This document shows positions 17,109 through 25,788 of a stretch of 64,000 nucleotides of DNA, piece by piece; the stretch's first letter is position 1; each line of letters begins with the position of its first letter. Origin of the DNA: Ensifer adhaerens (GTDB taxonomy: Bacteria > Pseudomonadota > Alphaproteobacteria > Rhizobiales > Rhizobiaceae). The notes under the pieces are model-generated. The model was not told the DNA's origin. It searched no databases and was given only the letters and a program-made list of their open reading frames with translations. Made by a program: the position numbers and the translations under genes. The stretch is from the NCBI RefSeq assembly GCF_020035535.1, contig NZ_CP083351.1, forward strand, positions 372,001 to 436,000, read 5' to 3'.

Positions 17109-18404
17109 TTATGCGTTCTCCTTCAGGCGGATGTTTTCTGTGATGCTCTGCGAAACCAGCCGCCCGTTCGAAAAGACGAAGGCACGGTCGGGTCCGCCGG
17201 CAACCAGCGTGTCGGTATCGACGCAGTCGCTGATGACGAAATCGGCGCGGGCGCCGGCCTTGAGACCGTAATTGCGGCCAAGGCCCATCAGGCGGGCTGG
17301 CGCGGTTGTGATCATCTTGTGCGCGGCGGCGAGTTCGTCGCCACGCAGATGTCCGGCAAGCAGCGTCCAACGCGCGATTTCCAGCATGTCCCCCGAACCG
17401 GTCGGAACGAACGGGTCCTGGATGTTGTCCGAGGCGGTGGCGATGGTGACGCCGGCGCGATGCAATTCGGCCACGCGCGTCAGTCCGCGCGGGGGCAGCA
17501 TTTCGTAGTCCCGACCCTGCAGGTAGAGATTTGCCGCCGGCAGCGTCACGACGCCCACATCAAGGGCAAGCAGCCGTTCGGCGATGCGCTGGAATTCACG
17601 ACGGGGCAGGGCGCTCAGCACCGAAACATGGCTAAAGACCGTGCGGCCCTGCATGCCGAAGCGCTCGACCCGTTCAAGGGCGGCGTCCAGAAGCTGGACA
17701 CCGGCATTGAGGTGTTCGTCAAGGTGCAGGTCGACCGGCTTTCCGGCCTCCACTGCGGCCGAAAACAAGATGTCGAGATAACGCGGCGGGTCCTGCGAGA
17801 CGGCGGGTGTTCCACCGACCGCGTCGGCGAGCGCCACCGCGCCGCCTATATTCTTCTCAAGCCAATCGAAATCCTGGCCGGGATGCGGCGTCATGAACGC
17901 GACAAGCTGCAAGGTGATGCGGTCTCTATTTGCGTTCCGGATGCCCGCCAGGGTCTCGATACCGTGGAAGCCTGCATCCTTATCGACGTTGATATGGCTG
18001 CGGATCGCGGTCGTGCCGCGTGAAAGACAGCGCTCGATCGTGCGGGTCGCGCGCCTGTGAATGTCGTCAGGGCCCGCGGTGCGAGCATATTTCGCGAATG
18101 CTTCGCGGGCGCCCTGGAGCGTGCCCGACGGATTGGGCGTGAAGCGAAGCACGCCTGTCTTGTCGAGATGCTGATGCGCATCGACGAAACCCGGTGAAAC
18201 GAGCGTGCCCGTGATGTCCACGCGGACGCTTGAGGAACTGGTGTCGAGAAAGGGCTCGGCGATGGTGATGCGCCCATCGGCGCCAACGATAATGTCGCTT
18301 GGCGACTGCGAACCGTCGTCATGAACGACGGTTCCGCCGGTAAGAGCAAAGGGCTTGCCGGCCGTCAGGCTTTTGAGCGCCGCCGCTGGATTGTCACGTA
18401 CCAT
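17109..18404 (-). CDS. Cytosine-deaminase-like amidohydrolase
   Basis: A 431-residue cytoplasmic metal-dependent hydrolase. The motifs follow the CodA branch in order: PGFVDAHQHLDKTG (metal HxH, about residues 72-85), VDLHLDEHLNAG (metal His and catalytic Glu), VFSHVSVL (His) and TIATASDNIQDPF, where CodA has the catalytic Asp. CodA-type enzymes deaminate cytosine or related ring compounds, or hydrolyse cyclic amides. The first residues are the usual Urease-like small beta domain. It lies just upstream of the BMP binding protein and likely acts on the imported compound. The promoter region 18405-18546 holds several palindromes. Substrate is unknown. Confidence 0.88.
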   Translation of the reverse strand: MVRDNPAAALKSLTAGKPFALTGGTVVHDDGSQSPSDIIVGADGRITIAEPFLDTSSSSVRVDITGTLVSPGFVDAHQHLDKTGVLRFTPNPSGTLQGAREAFAKYARTAGPDDIHRRATRTIERCLSRGTTAIRSHINVDKDAGFHGIETLAGIRNANRDRITLQLVAFMTPHPGQDFDWLEKNIGGAVALADAVGGTPAVSQDPPRYLDILFSAAVEAGKPVDLHLDEHLNAGVQLLDAALERVERFGMQGRTVFSHVSVLSALPRREFQRIAERLLALDVGVVTLPAANLYLQGRDYEMLPPRGLTRVAELHRAGVTIATASDNIQDPFVPTGSGDMLEIARWTLLAGHLRGDELAAAHKMITTAPARLMGLGRNYGLKAGARADFVISDCVDTDTLVAGGPDRAFVFSNGRLVSQSITENIRLKENA

Positions 18405-18456
18405 TCGTCCCCACCTTCTTTGTTATGGCGGGAAACTAAGCACGAGCGATTAATTT

Positions 18457-18482
18457 AAACAAATTCATTATTTCAATTGTTT
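18457..18482. promoter_or_regulatory. Inverted repeat upstream of the amidohydrolase operon
   Basis: AAACAAATT at 18457-18465 and AATTGTTT at 18475-18482 form an imperfect inverted repeat with a 9-base spacer in AT-rich DNA, 53 nt upstream of the amidohydrolase start. LysR sites are interrupted dyads of this size. It shares ATTCATT with the dyad near the LysR gene at 20534-20560, which makes a common regulator plausible. Confidence 0.4.
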
Positions 18483-18499
18483 GATAAAATATCAGCAAT

Positions 18500-18544
18500 A
18501 ATCGCCGGCGATTGTCTTTCTTTGCGGCATGCATCGTCGATGCA
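18500..18544. promoter_or_regulatory. Two short perfect palindromes
   Basis: AATCGCCGGCGATT (18500-18513) is a perfect 14-bp palindrome. TGCATCG-T-CGATGCA (18530-18544) is perfect with a single central base. Both lie between the terminator of the aldolase gene and the amidohydrolase start, so they may be operators for the importer operon. Confidence 0.35.
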
Positions 18545-18578
18545 AAAGTCGAGTATAATCAATGGATTATACTCGACT
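18543..18578 (-). terminator. Intrinsic terminator of the aldolase gene
   Basis: AGTCGAGTATAATC at 18547-18560 pairs perfectly with GATTATACTCGACT at 18565-18578, giving a 14-bp stem with a 4-base loop. On the minus strand the stem is followed directly by TTTT (18546-18543). It starts 45 nt after the aldolase stop, so it would end aldolase transcription and separate it from the amidohydrolase-importer operon. Confidence 0.65.
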
Positions 18579-18622
18579 GCAGTTGGTGCGGATCGGCGAC
18601 GCGCTAAGGAACGCCGCGGAGG

Positions 18623-19411
18623 TCAGTGCCTGTATTGCGGCTCTTCGGCATCCAGTTGCCGGCGGATGGCGGCAAGATGGGCCTTGGCAGACTGGGGATC
18701 GCCTTCGCGCATCTGCCGGTACGCGGCCTCGGCAATTGCCTGGTCGACCGGCGAAACTTTCCTGCCCGTCGACATGGCGAGAACCTGCACCTCGGCTGCT
18801 CTTTCGAGGTAGTAGAGATCGTCCCACGCCTCGGCGATCGTGGGCGCCAGCACCAAGACGCCATGGTGCTTCAAGAAAACGATGTCCGCATCGCCTGCCG
18901 CCTCGGCAATGCGTGCACCCTCGCGGTGATCAAGTGCCAGCCCGTTGTAATGTTCGTCGACGGCCGTGCGGCCGTAGAATTTGAGTGCTGTCTGGCCTGC
19001 CCAGATCAGCGGCGGGCCGTCCGTCATCGAAAGCGCCGTTGCATAGGGCATGTGCGTGTGGAAGGCGACCTTCGCGCGCGGCAGCAGCCGGTGGATCTCG
19101 GCGTGGATATAGAAGGCCGTTGCCTCCGGTTCGCCCTCGCCATCGACAACGGTGCCGTTCAAATCGCACACGAGCAACTTTGAAGCCGTTAGTTCGCGAA
19201 AGGCATAGCCATAGGGATTGACGATGAAGAGCGTGTCATGGCCGGGGACGACCGCGGAGAAGTGATTGCAGATCCCTTCCTCGAACCCGTTGCGTGCCGC
19301 CATGCGGAAACAGGCGGCGAGGTCTTCCTTCGCGGTGCGGATGGCATCGCTGGAAAGGTCGGGATAGTTCGTCCGCGCGGCGTTGGCACGGCCTTTCAGG
19401 GAGTGCGCCAT
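18623..19411 (-). CDS. Class II aldolase/adducin-family protein
   Basis: A 262-residue cytoplasmic protein of the class II aldolase family (AraD/FucA fold). Members are zinc-dependent aldolases, epimerases or decarboxylases. NPYGYAFRELTASKLLVCDLNG covers the substrate phosphate-like loop region. FHTHMPYATALS holds the metal His pair, and FLKHHGVLVLAP the third metal His. The ATG at 19411 has GGAG 9 nt before it. Sequence style (RxAARNGFEEGICNHFS) is close to the adducin-like hydrolase/decarboxylase branch rather than sugar-phosphate aldolases. It is probably controlled by the LysR 218 nt upstream. The reaction is not predictable from sequence. Confidence 0.88.
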   Translation of the reverse strand: MAHSLKGRANAARTNYPDLSSDAIRTAKEDLAACFRMAARNGFEEGICNHFSAVVPGHDTLFIVNPYGYAFRELTASKLLVCDLNGTVVDGEGEPEATAFYIHAEIHRLLPRAKVAFHTHMPYATALSMTDGPPLIWAGQTALKFYGRTAVDEHYNGLALDHREGARIAEAAGDADIVFLKHHGVLVLAPTIAEAWDDLYYLERAAEVQVLAMSTGRKVSPVDQAIAEAAYRQMREGDPQSAKAHLAAIRRQLDAEEPQYRH

Positions 19412-19628
19412 CGTTATTGCTCCTGGATTGGCGTGGATGGGGGCGGCGGTTGGCCAAAGGCGTCTTGGACGCCCGCCTCCGCGCACAGGGTCAAGCCGCT
19501 GCGCCCTGCCTGCCCGCGGTTGCGCGGTCCAGCAGCGCCACCAGATAACGCTGGAATTTGAGCGCGGTCAATCGGAGCGACTGGCCGATGCCGGACCTGA
19601 GTTCTGAACCCATATCGGCCTGAAAGCC

Positions 19629-20525
19629 TCAATGAACCGATTTTACAAGAAAGTCGCGAAACCGTCGGGCGGCAGGCGACAGCGAGCGTGCGCGCTTCTG
19701 GATCAGGCTGACTTCGCGCTTGATATGCGGCTCGGTCGGTGTGCGCACCACAAGGCCCATGGACGTCGCGAGGCGGGTGACGGCCGACGTCATGATCGCG
19801 ACCCCGAGACCGCCTTCGACCATGCCGATGATCGTCAGCGGCAATGCGACCTCCTGCATTGCCTTTTCGAATGGCAACACGATGCCATTGCGCGCCAGTT
19901 CGTTTTCCAGGCGATCGCGGATCGGGTTGCCGCGCTGTGGACCGATCAGCTTGCGGTCGGCGAGATCCGTCCAGCGGATTTCCGCCAGTCTGACCAGCGG
20001 ATCATCCGGGTGCAGGACCACGAGGAATTCATCGGTGGTGATCCGCGTGCCCATGAGTTCGGTGTCGTCTTCCGGCGCCGTCCCGATGCCGATGTCGACC
20101 GAGCCGTTGGCCACCTGTTCCAGGACGGCTTTTTCGGCGACATCGTGCAGTGCGACAGTAATCTCCGGGTAGAGCTTGTTGAAGCCATTGACGAGCTGCG
20201 GCAGCATCAGGGCCGCCTGCACCGTTCCAGCCGCGATCGATACCTTGCCGCGCCGCAGCGCGTTCAGTTCGCGCGAGGCCTCCACCATGCCTTCGATGTC
20301 TGCCACCGCGCGTGCTGCGACCGGCAGGATGTCCATGCCCGCCTGGGTGAGGCGCAGCAGCCGGGTATGCCGGTCGAAGAGACGCAGATTGAGGTTCTGC
20401 TCCAGTTGGCGGACCAACGTACTAACGGCCGATTGCGACGAACCGAGCTTGTCGGCTGCAAGCGTGAACTGGCCGAGATTGGCTACGGTAACGAAGGCCC
20501 GAAGCTGCTTTAACGTGATGTCCAT
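19629..20525 (-). CDS. LysR-family transcriptional regulator (divergent copy)
   Basis: A 298-residue LysR regulator with N-terminal helix-turn-helix (LKQLRAFVTVANLGQFTLAA, SSQSAVSTLVRQLE, NLRLFDRHTRLLRL) and effector domain. It is divergent from the NCS2 permease gene 162 nt away, and a dyad at 20534-20560 begins 9 nt upstream of its start. This is the classic LysR arrangement for autoregulation and control of a divergent operon. It is the closest regulator to the Mo-hydroxylase operon and the aldolase gene. Confidence 0.93.
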   Translation of the reverse strand: MDITLKQLRAFVTVANLGQFTLAADKLGSSQSAVSTLVRQLEQNLNLRLFDRHTRLLRLTQAGMDILPVAARAVADIEGMVEASRELNALRRGKVSIAAGTVQAALMLPQLVNGFNKLYPEITVALHDVAEKAVLEQVANGSVDIGIGTAPEDDTELMGTRITTDEFLVVLHPDDPLVRLAEIRWTDLADRKLIGPQRGNPIRDRLENELARNGIVLPFEKAMQEVALPLTIIGMVEGGLGVAIMTSAVTRLATSMGLVVRTPTEPHIKREVSLIQKRARSLSPAARRFRDFLVKSVH

Positions 20526-20533
20526 GGGAGCTC

Positions 20534-20560
20534 ATTCATTCAATTACTATATGAATAAAT
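20534..20560. promoter_or_regulatory. LysR-type operator in the divergent lysR/permease promoter
   Basis: ATTCATTCA (20534-20542) and TGAATAAAT (20552-20560) form an inverted repeat matching 8 of 9 positions with a 9-base spacer. The core ATTCA-N9-TGAAT contains the T-N11-A pattern of LysR sites. It lies between the divergent LysR and NCS2 permease genes. Confidence 0.55.
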
Positions 20561-20687
20561 ATAATTGTGCCGATTGTTAACTGATTTGGCCAGCCGCATG
20601 ATCCGCGATGTACGGCGTGCGGTGATAACACCATGAGGCCAAGATGCCCCCCACCGCGCCGGAAGCTGTTCGCTGGGAGGAAAGCGA

Positions 20688-22079
20688 ATGTCTAATCCCG
20701 ATACGACGGATCCTGTCGAAAAGATGTACCCGATCACGAGCCTGATGGCTCTGGGCCTGCAACACGTACTCGTCATGTATGCCGGAGCGGTGGCCGTGCC
20801 GCTGATCGTCGGCAGCGCGCTTCAACTGCCCAAGGAACAGATTGCGATGCTCGTCAGCGCGGACCTGTTTTGTTGTGGCATCGTCACCATCATACAGTCG
20901 CTCGGCCTGTGGAATGTCGGCATTCGCCTGCCGATCATGATGGGCATTTCGTTCACCGCCGTGCCGTCCATCATCGCAACGGGTACCAATCCCGACCTCG
21001 GCATGCCCGGCGTCATTGGTGCCGTCATCGGCTCCGGTGTGTTTACCATCCTGGCCGCTCCGTTCTTCGGGCGCTGGGTACGCTTCTTCCCGCCCGTCGT
21101 CACCGGCACGGTCATGCTGGTGATCGGCCTGTCACTGATGCGGGTCGGCGTGAACTGGGCGGCAGGTGGCCAGCCGATGATCAAGGGGCCGGAGGGAATG
21201 ATCCCGAATCCGGCCTATGGCGCGCCGTTCGCGCTTGCCGTCGCCGCCATCGTGCTTCTGTCGATCCTGCTCCTTACGCGCGTTCTCAAGGGCTTCCTGT
21301 CCAACCTTGCGGTGCTGATCGGCATCGGCATCGGTTTCGCCGTCGCCATTGCCGCCGGCAAGGTGGATTTTCATGGCGTCGCGGATGCGGACTGGGTTCG
21401 CATCATCCATCCGCTCGCCTTCGGATGGCCGATCTTCGAGTTCTGGTCGATCTTCTCGCTCTGTGCGGTCATGACGGTCATGATGATTGAATCGACCGGC
21501 CAGTTCCTCGCAGTCGGAGATATGGCCGGGCGCAAGATCACCCAGGCCGAGCTCACCCGCGGCCTAAGAACCGACGGTGTCGGCAACATTATCGGTGGGC
21601 TGCTCAACACCTTCACCTACACGACCTATGCGCAAAATGTCGGCCTGCTGCAGATCACCGGCGTGCTCAGTCGATGGGTGGTGGCGGCGGGTGGTTTCAT
21701 CCTGATCCTGCTCGGTTCGCTGCCGAAGGTTGCCTTCGTCAGTGCGTCGATCCCGAGCTATGTCGTCGGGGGTGCTGCGATCGTCATGTTCGGCATGGTT
21801 TCAGCGACCGGCGTGAAGATCCTGTCCAAGGTGGACTTCGCCGCCAACCGCCGCAATCTCTACATCGTCGCCGTCAGCGTCGGCCTCGCCATGGTGCCTG
21901 TTGTCGCCGAAAACATCTTCGTCCAGCTTCCCGCAGCGCTGGAAAAGTTCCTGCACAGCGGCGTGCTCGTCGGAACCTTTGCGGCAGCCCTGCTTAACAT
22001 CCTGTTCAACGGCGTGCCGGCGAAAGACCCGGACGAGGTCGAGGTCGAAAACAGCGCGCCGGCGCCTGACCCGGCCTGA
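20688..22079 (+). CDS. NCS2 uracil/xanthine-family permease
   Basis: A 463-residue inner-membrane permease with about 12-14 membrane segments. Family motifs are LGLQHVLVMYAGAVAVPLIVG near the start, RLPIMMGISFTAVPSIIA, and the NCS2 signature ESTGQFLAVGDMAGRKI. NTFTYTTYAQNVGLLQITGV, which contains the conserved QN, follows. These proteins take up uracil, xanthine or urate by proton symport. GGGAGGAAAGCG precedes the ATG. It heads the Mo-hydroxylase operon with 63 nt to the next gene, so it likely imports that operon's substrate. The motif is closer to xanthine/urate members than to uracil members, but substrate is not certain. Confidence 0.92.
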   Translation: MSNPDTTDPVEKMYPITSLMALGLQHVLVMYAGAVAVPLIVGSALQLPKEQIAMLVSADLFCCGIVTIIQSLGLWNVGIRLPIMMGISFTAVPSIIATGTNPDLGMPGVIGAVIGSGVFTILAAPFFGRWVRFFPPVVTGTVMLVIGLSLMRVGVNWAAGGQPMIKGPEGMIPNPAYGAPFALAVAAIVLLSILLLTRVLKGFLSNLAVLIGIGIGFAVAIAAGKVDFHGVADADWVRIIHPLAFGWPIFEFWSIFSLCAVMTVMMIESTGQFLAVGDMAGRKITQAELTRGLRTDGVGNIIGGLLNTFTYTTYAQNVGLLQITGVLSRWVVAAGGFILILLGSLPKVAFVSASIPSYVVGGAAIVMFGMVSATGVKILSKVDFAANRRNLYIVAVSVGLAMVPVVAENIFVQLPAALEKFLHSGVLVGTFAAALLNILFNGVPAKDPDEVEVENSAPAPDPA

Positions 22080-22142
22080 GAGCCACCAGTCCAGTCCGGC
22101 GGCCAACGTGCCGCCGGTGCCCCGAACCCCGCGAGGAATACC

Positions 22143-23006
22143 ATGAGACGCTTCGACTATCATCGGGCGGAAACGCTGGAGCACGCCTCCCGTCTTCTTA
22201 CCGAACTTGGCGACGACACCTTTCTGTTTAACGGCGGTACGGATCTGCTGGTCGAAATTCGCGAGCGGCTGCGGCGTGTGCGCAACGTCGTCGACATCAA
22301 GCAGATCCCCGGCCTGTCCGATATCACCTATGACGAGACGCGCGGGCTGACCTTCGGCGCGCTGGTAAGCGTCGGCCGCCTTGAGCGCCTGCCTCTTGTG
22401 CGCGAGCGTTATCCGAACCTTCGCTCTGCGCTCGCTTCGCTCGGCTCCATCCAGGTGCGCAACCGTGCGACCGTTGTTGGCAACGTCTGTCGGGCCTCGC
22501 CGTCGGCCGATACCATTCCGCCGCTGATCGCCGATGGCGCTTTCATACACATTTACAGCCGTACCAACATGCGGGTCGTGCCGCTTTCGGAATTCTTCAC
22601 CGGTGCCGGCAGGACTGTGCTCGAGCGAGGCGAAATCGTCACCGGCATTACGGTTCCGCCGGCCAGCGACAACGCAGGAAAAGCCTATCTCAAGCACGGC
22701 CGCCGCAAGGCAATGGAGCTTTCCACCGTCGGCGTTGCCGTCAGCCTCGCCATGGAAGGCAGCGTGTGCAGCAACATCCGCATAGCGCTCGGTGCTGTCG
22801 GCGCGACCGTGCTGCGCGCGCCTGAGGCAGAACGCATTCTGCTTGGATCGACACTCGACGCTGCCACGATCAGGTCCGCTGCCCGAAAGGCGATGGAGGA
22901 ATGCACGCCGATCAGCAACGTGCGCGCCAGCGCCGACTACCGGCGCGATATGGTCGGCGTCCTGACGGGGCGCGCCATCAACCAGGCATTGGAGGCCTTG
23001 GCATGA
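22143..23006 (+). CDS. Molybdenum hydroxylase FAD-binding subunit
   Basis: A 287-residue cytoplasmic subunit of the xanthine dehydrogenase/CoxM family. [26 protein letters not shown] near residue 30 is the first FAD loop. [30 protein letters not shown] sequence ([17 protein letters not shown]) at about 105-120 is the second. It passes electrons from the iron-sulfur subunit to an acceptor. Its stop overlaps the start of the iron-sulfur gene by 4 nt (ATGA), so the subunits are translationally coupled in the order FAD, FeS, Mo. No [4Fe-4S] insertion typical of 4-hydroxybenzoyl-CoA reductase is evident. Confidence 0.9.
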   Translation: MRRFDYHRAETLEHASRLLTELGDDTFLFNGGTDLLVEIRERLRRVRNVVDIKQIPGLSDITYDETRGLTFGALVSVGRLERLPLVRERYPNLRSALASLGSIQVRNRATVVGNVCRASPSADTIPPLIADGAFIHIYSRTNMRVVPLSEFFTGAGRTVLERGEIVTGITVPPASDNAGKAYLKHGRRKAMELSTVGVAVSLAMEGSVCSNIRIALGAVGATVLRAPEAERILLGSTLDAATIRSAARKAMEECTPISNVRASADYRRDMVGVLTGRAINQALEALA

Positions 23007-23485
23007 AACGGATAGTCGAGTTCACCGTCAACGGCGAGGAACGGGAGATGGCGGTCGAGACCTGCCGCTCGCTGCTCGATGCGCTGCGCGACGACGTCGG
23101 CCTCACCGGCACGAAGAAGGGTTGCGATGTCGGCGATTGCGGGGCGTGCACGGTGCTGGTCGATGGCGAGCCCGTCAACGCCTGTCTGATACTCGCGGTC
23201 GAAGTGGAGGGCCGTTCGGTTGAGACCGTCGAAGCGCTCCAGCCAGGCGTCGATACGCTGCACCCGCTGCAGGATGCCTTCATGCGTCATGGCGCCTCGC
23301 AATGCGGCTTCTGCACACCGGGCATCTTGATGATGGCCAAGAAGCTGATCGACGACAATCCGCGCCCGACCGATGACGACATCCGCTTCGGTCTTTCCGG
23401 CAATATCTGCCGCTGCACCGGCTACACCAAGATTTTCGACGCGATCAAATCCGCCGCGCGCGAGATGGAGGCTGCAAGATCATGA
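23003..23485 (+). CDS. Molybdenum hydroxylase [2Fe-2S] subunit
   Basis: A 160-residue cytoplasmic subunit with two [2Fe-2S] clusters. The plant-type cluster is bound by Cys41, Cys46, Cys49 and Cys61 ([14 protein letters not shown]). The second, in a helical domain, uses Cys101, Cys104, Cys136 and Cys138 (QCGFCTPG and NICRCTGY). All eight ligands are present. It links the molybdopterin site to FAD. The start at 23003 overlaps the preceding stop, and its own stop overlaps the next ATG. A longer in-frame extension over the FAD gene is not used. Confidence 0.94.
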   Translation: MKRIVEFTVNGEEREMAVETCRSLLDALRDDVGLTGTKKGCDVGDCGACTVLVDGEPVNACLILAVEVEGRSVETVEALQPGVDTLHPLQDAFMRHGASQCGFCTPGILMMAKKLIDDNPRPTDDDIRFGLSGNICRCTGYTKIFDAIKSAAREMEAARS

Positions 23486-25788
23486 ACATGACGACCCCTA
23501 TCGAACAACGCGATTTCAAGATCGTCGGCAAGAGCGTCAAGCGCGACGACGTGCTCGAAAAGGTGACGGGCGAGGCGCAATATACCGGTGATATCAAGCG
23601 GCCCGGCATGCTTCACGGCAAGATCAAGCGTGCGCCCCTGGCCCATGCCCGCATCAAGAGCATCGACGTCAGCAAGGCGCTCGCCTATCCCGGTGTGAAA
23701 GCGGTGCTGACGCACGAAAACGTGCCGCGCGTCTTGCATTACGGCTCGCCGCATCCGCGTTCGGCTTCCTGCACCAAGGACCAGTACATCCTCGATGATC
23801 ACGTGCGTTTCTGGGGTGAGGGCGTCGCCGCAGTCGCGGCGGTCAGCGAGGAGATCGCCGACGAGGCACTCGATCTGATCGAGGTCGAATACGAGCCGCT
23901 GCCGGCCGTCTTCGAGCCTGAGGATGCCACCCGGCCAGATGCACCCCTGATCCATGAAGTCGGCCCCGGCGGTAACCTGGTTCTCGATCCGGTACGCGTC
24001 AACCGTGGCGATGTCGATGCTGGCTTTGCCGCGGCGGATTTCGTGCTCGAGGGCACCTTTGCCGGTGGACGTCCGCACCCGGCCTATATGGAGCCGAATG
24101 TCTGCATTGCCGACTGGGACGGCTCGAACAAGCTCACCTTCTGGACGTCAACGCAGACCTCCTTCATGGTGCGCGGCATCCTTGCCGAAGTGCTCGGACT
24201 GCCGCTCACGAAGGTCCGCGTGCTCGTCGACCACATGGGCGGCGGTTTCGGCGCCAAGCAGGATCTCTTCCAGCACGAGTTCCTTTGCGCCTTGCTTGCC
24301 AAGGAGACGCGCCGGCCGGTCAAGATGGAATTCACCCGTCGCGAGACCTTCGTCGCCGGGCGCTCGCGCCATCCCTGCAAGATCTGGCTGAAGCAGGGTT
24401 TCAAGAACGACGGCACGCTCGTGGCCCGCGACATGAAGCTCGTCTACGATTCCGGCGCCTACGGCTCGCATGGTCCAGGCGTCACAATCGTCGGCACGAC
24501 GGCGGCGACCTCGCTCTATCGCTGCGACAACGTGCGGCTGGAGGGGCGCTGTGTCTACACCAACACGCCGATCAACGGCGCTTTCCGCGGCTATGGCGTG
24601 GTGCAAAGCTACTATGCCCTCGACATCCAGATGGACGAGGCGGCCGAACGGCTCGGCATGGACCCCGCCGAGCTCAAGCTGAAGAACGTGGTGCGCGAGG
24701 GCGACATCGCGCCCTCCGGCCACCCCATCATCGGCCACGGGCTCGCGATCTGCTTGAAGCACGGCATTGACGTGCTCGACTGGAAGGCGTTGCGCAACCG
24801 CGATCGCACGCCGGATGCCAAGCGTCCGCATATCCGAACGGGATGGGGGGTTGGTTGCGAAATGCATGGGTCGTCGGCCTATCCGGGCATCAAGGAGCAA
24901 GGAAACGCCACGGTTAAGATTAACGAGGATGGCACGGTGACATTGCTCACCGGCGCGGCGGGTCTCGGCACGGGCGCCCATACGGCGCTCGCACAGATCG
25001 TCGCTGAAGAACTCGGCGTGCGGTTCGAAGACGTCGGCGTCATTCATGGCGATACCGATGTCGTTCCGTGGGATATCGGAGCCTTCGCAAGCCACACCAC
25101 TTACCTGGTCGGCACCGCCGCGAAGATGGCTGCCGGCAAGGTCCGCGCCGCCGTGCTCGAGCGCGCTGCGATGAAGCTGCAGCTTGCACCCTCTGACCTT
25201 GATCTCTCGGAAGGTCGGGTTTTCGTCCTCACCGAGCCCGATCGCGTCATGACGGTTGCCGAGGCAATGGGGCCTTCTCGAGGAATTCCCGCCGCCAACA
25301 TCGTTGCCAACGGCACCTATGAGCCGACGAAATCCTACTCCTTCGCCGCACATTTCACCGAGGTGGACGTCGACATCGAAACCGGGATCGTCGAGGTCAA
25401 GCGTGTCGTGCCGGTGCACGATGTCGGTCGGGTCATCCACCCGATCGCTGCGCAAGGCCAGATTGAGGGTGGTATCCAGCAGGGCATCGGCCACACGCTT
25501 ACCGAAGACTACGTCATCTGCAAGAAGACCGGCCGGTCGCTGAATGCCGGCCTGGTCGACTACAAGATGCCGCTCTCGATGGACATGCCGGATATCGAAA
25601 CGATCATTCTGGAAGCCGCGCCCGATCCAGGTGGTCCCTGGGGCGCCAAGGGCGTCGGTGAGGATCCGATCATCGCCATCGGCCCCTCGATCGCCAACGC
25701 GATCCATGACGCCGTCGGCGTGCGCTTCCACCACTATCCGATTACTCCGGAAGATATTCTGAAAGCCTTGAGGGAGAAGGGCGAATGA
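23482..25788 (+). CDS. Molybdenum hydroxylase catalytic (molybdopterin) subunit
   Basis: A 768-residue catalytic subunit of the xanthine oxidase family. Domains are the a/b hammerhead (about residues 20-130, [19 protein letters not shown]) and the Mo-binding domains. The latter include [34 protein letters not shown] and [16 protein letters not shown]. The catalytic Glu is Glu727 in [12 protein letters not shown]. Such enzymes hydroxylate an electron-poor ring carbon using water. The [10 protein letters not shown] loop differs from the AFRG(F/Y)G-x-PQ of true xanthine dehydrogenases, so another N-heteroaromatic substrate is likely. Length is typical. It overlaps the FeS gene and the COG0523 gene by 4 nt each. 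Confidence 0.92.
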   Translation: MNMTTPIEQRDFKIVGKSVKRDDVLEKVTGEAQYTGDIKRPGMLHGKIKRAPLAHARIKSIDVSKALAYPGVKAVLTHENVPRVLHYGSPHPRSASCTKDQYILDDHVRFWGEGVAAVAAVSEEIADEALDLIEVEYEPLPAVFEPEDATRPDAPLIHEVGPGGNLVLDPVRVNRGDVDAGFAAADFVLEGTFAGGRPHPAYMEPNVCIADWDGSNKLTFWTSTQTSFMVRGILAEVLGLPLTKVRVLVDHMGGGFGAKQDLFQHEFLCALLAKETRRPVKMEFTRRETFVAGRSRHPCKIWLKQGFKNDGTLVARDMKLVYDSGAYGSHGPGVTIVGTTAATSLYRCDNVRLEGRCVYTNTPINGAFRGYGVVQSYYALDIQMDEAAERLGMDPAELKLKNVVREGDIAPSGHPIIGHGLAICLKHGIDVLDWKALRNRDRTPDAKRPHIRTGWGVGCEMHGSSAYPGIKEQGNATVKINEDGTVTLLTGAAGLGTGAHTALAQIVAEELGVRFEDVGVIHGDTDVVPWDIGAFASHTTYLVGTAAKMAAGKVRAAVLERAAMKLQLAPSDLDLSEGRVFVLTEPDRVMTVAEAMGPSRGIPAANIVANGTYEPTKSYSFAAHFTEVDVDIETGIVEVKRVVPVHDVGRVIHPIAAQGQIEGGIQQGIGHTLTEDYVICKKTGRSLNAGLVDYKMPLSMDMPDIETIILEAAPDPGGPWGAKGVGEDPIIAIGPSIANAIHDAVGVRFHHYPITPEDILKALREKGE

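Noticed and set aside
24148..25734. A 528-codon minus-strand frame opposite the Mo catalytic subunit
   Set aside because: It is a shadow of a gene with conserved catalytic motifs and overlapping start and stop codons with its neighbours.
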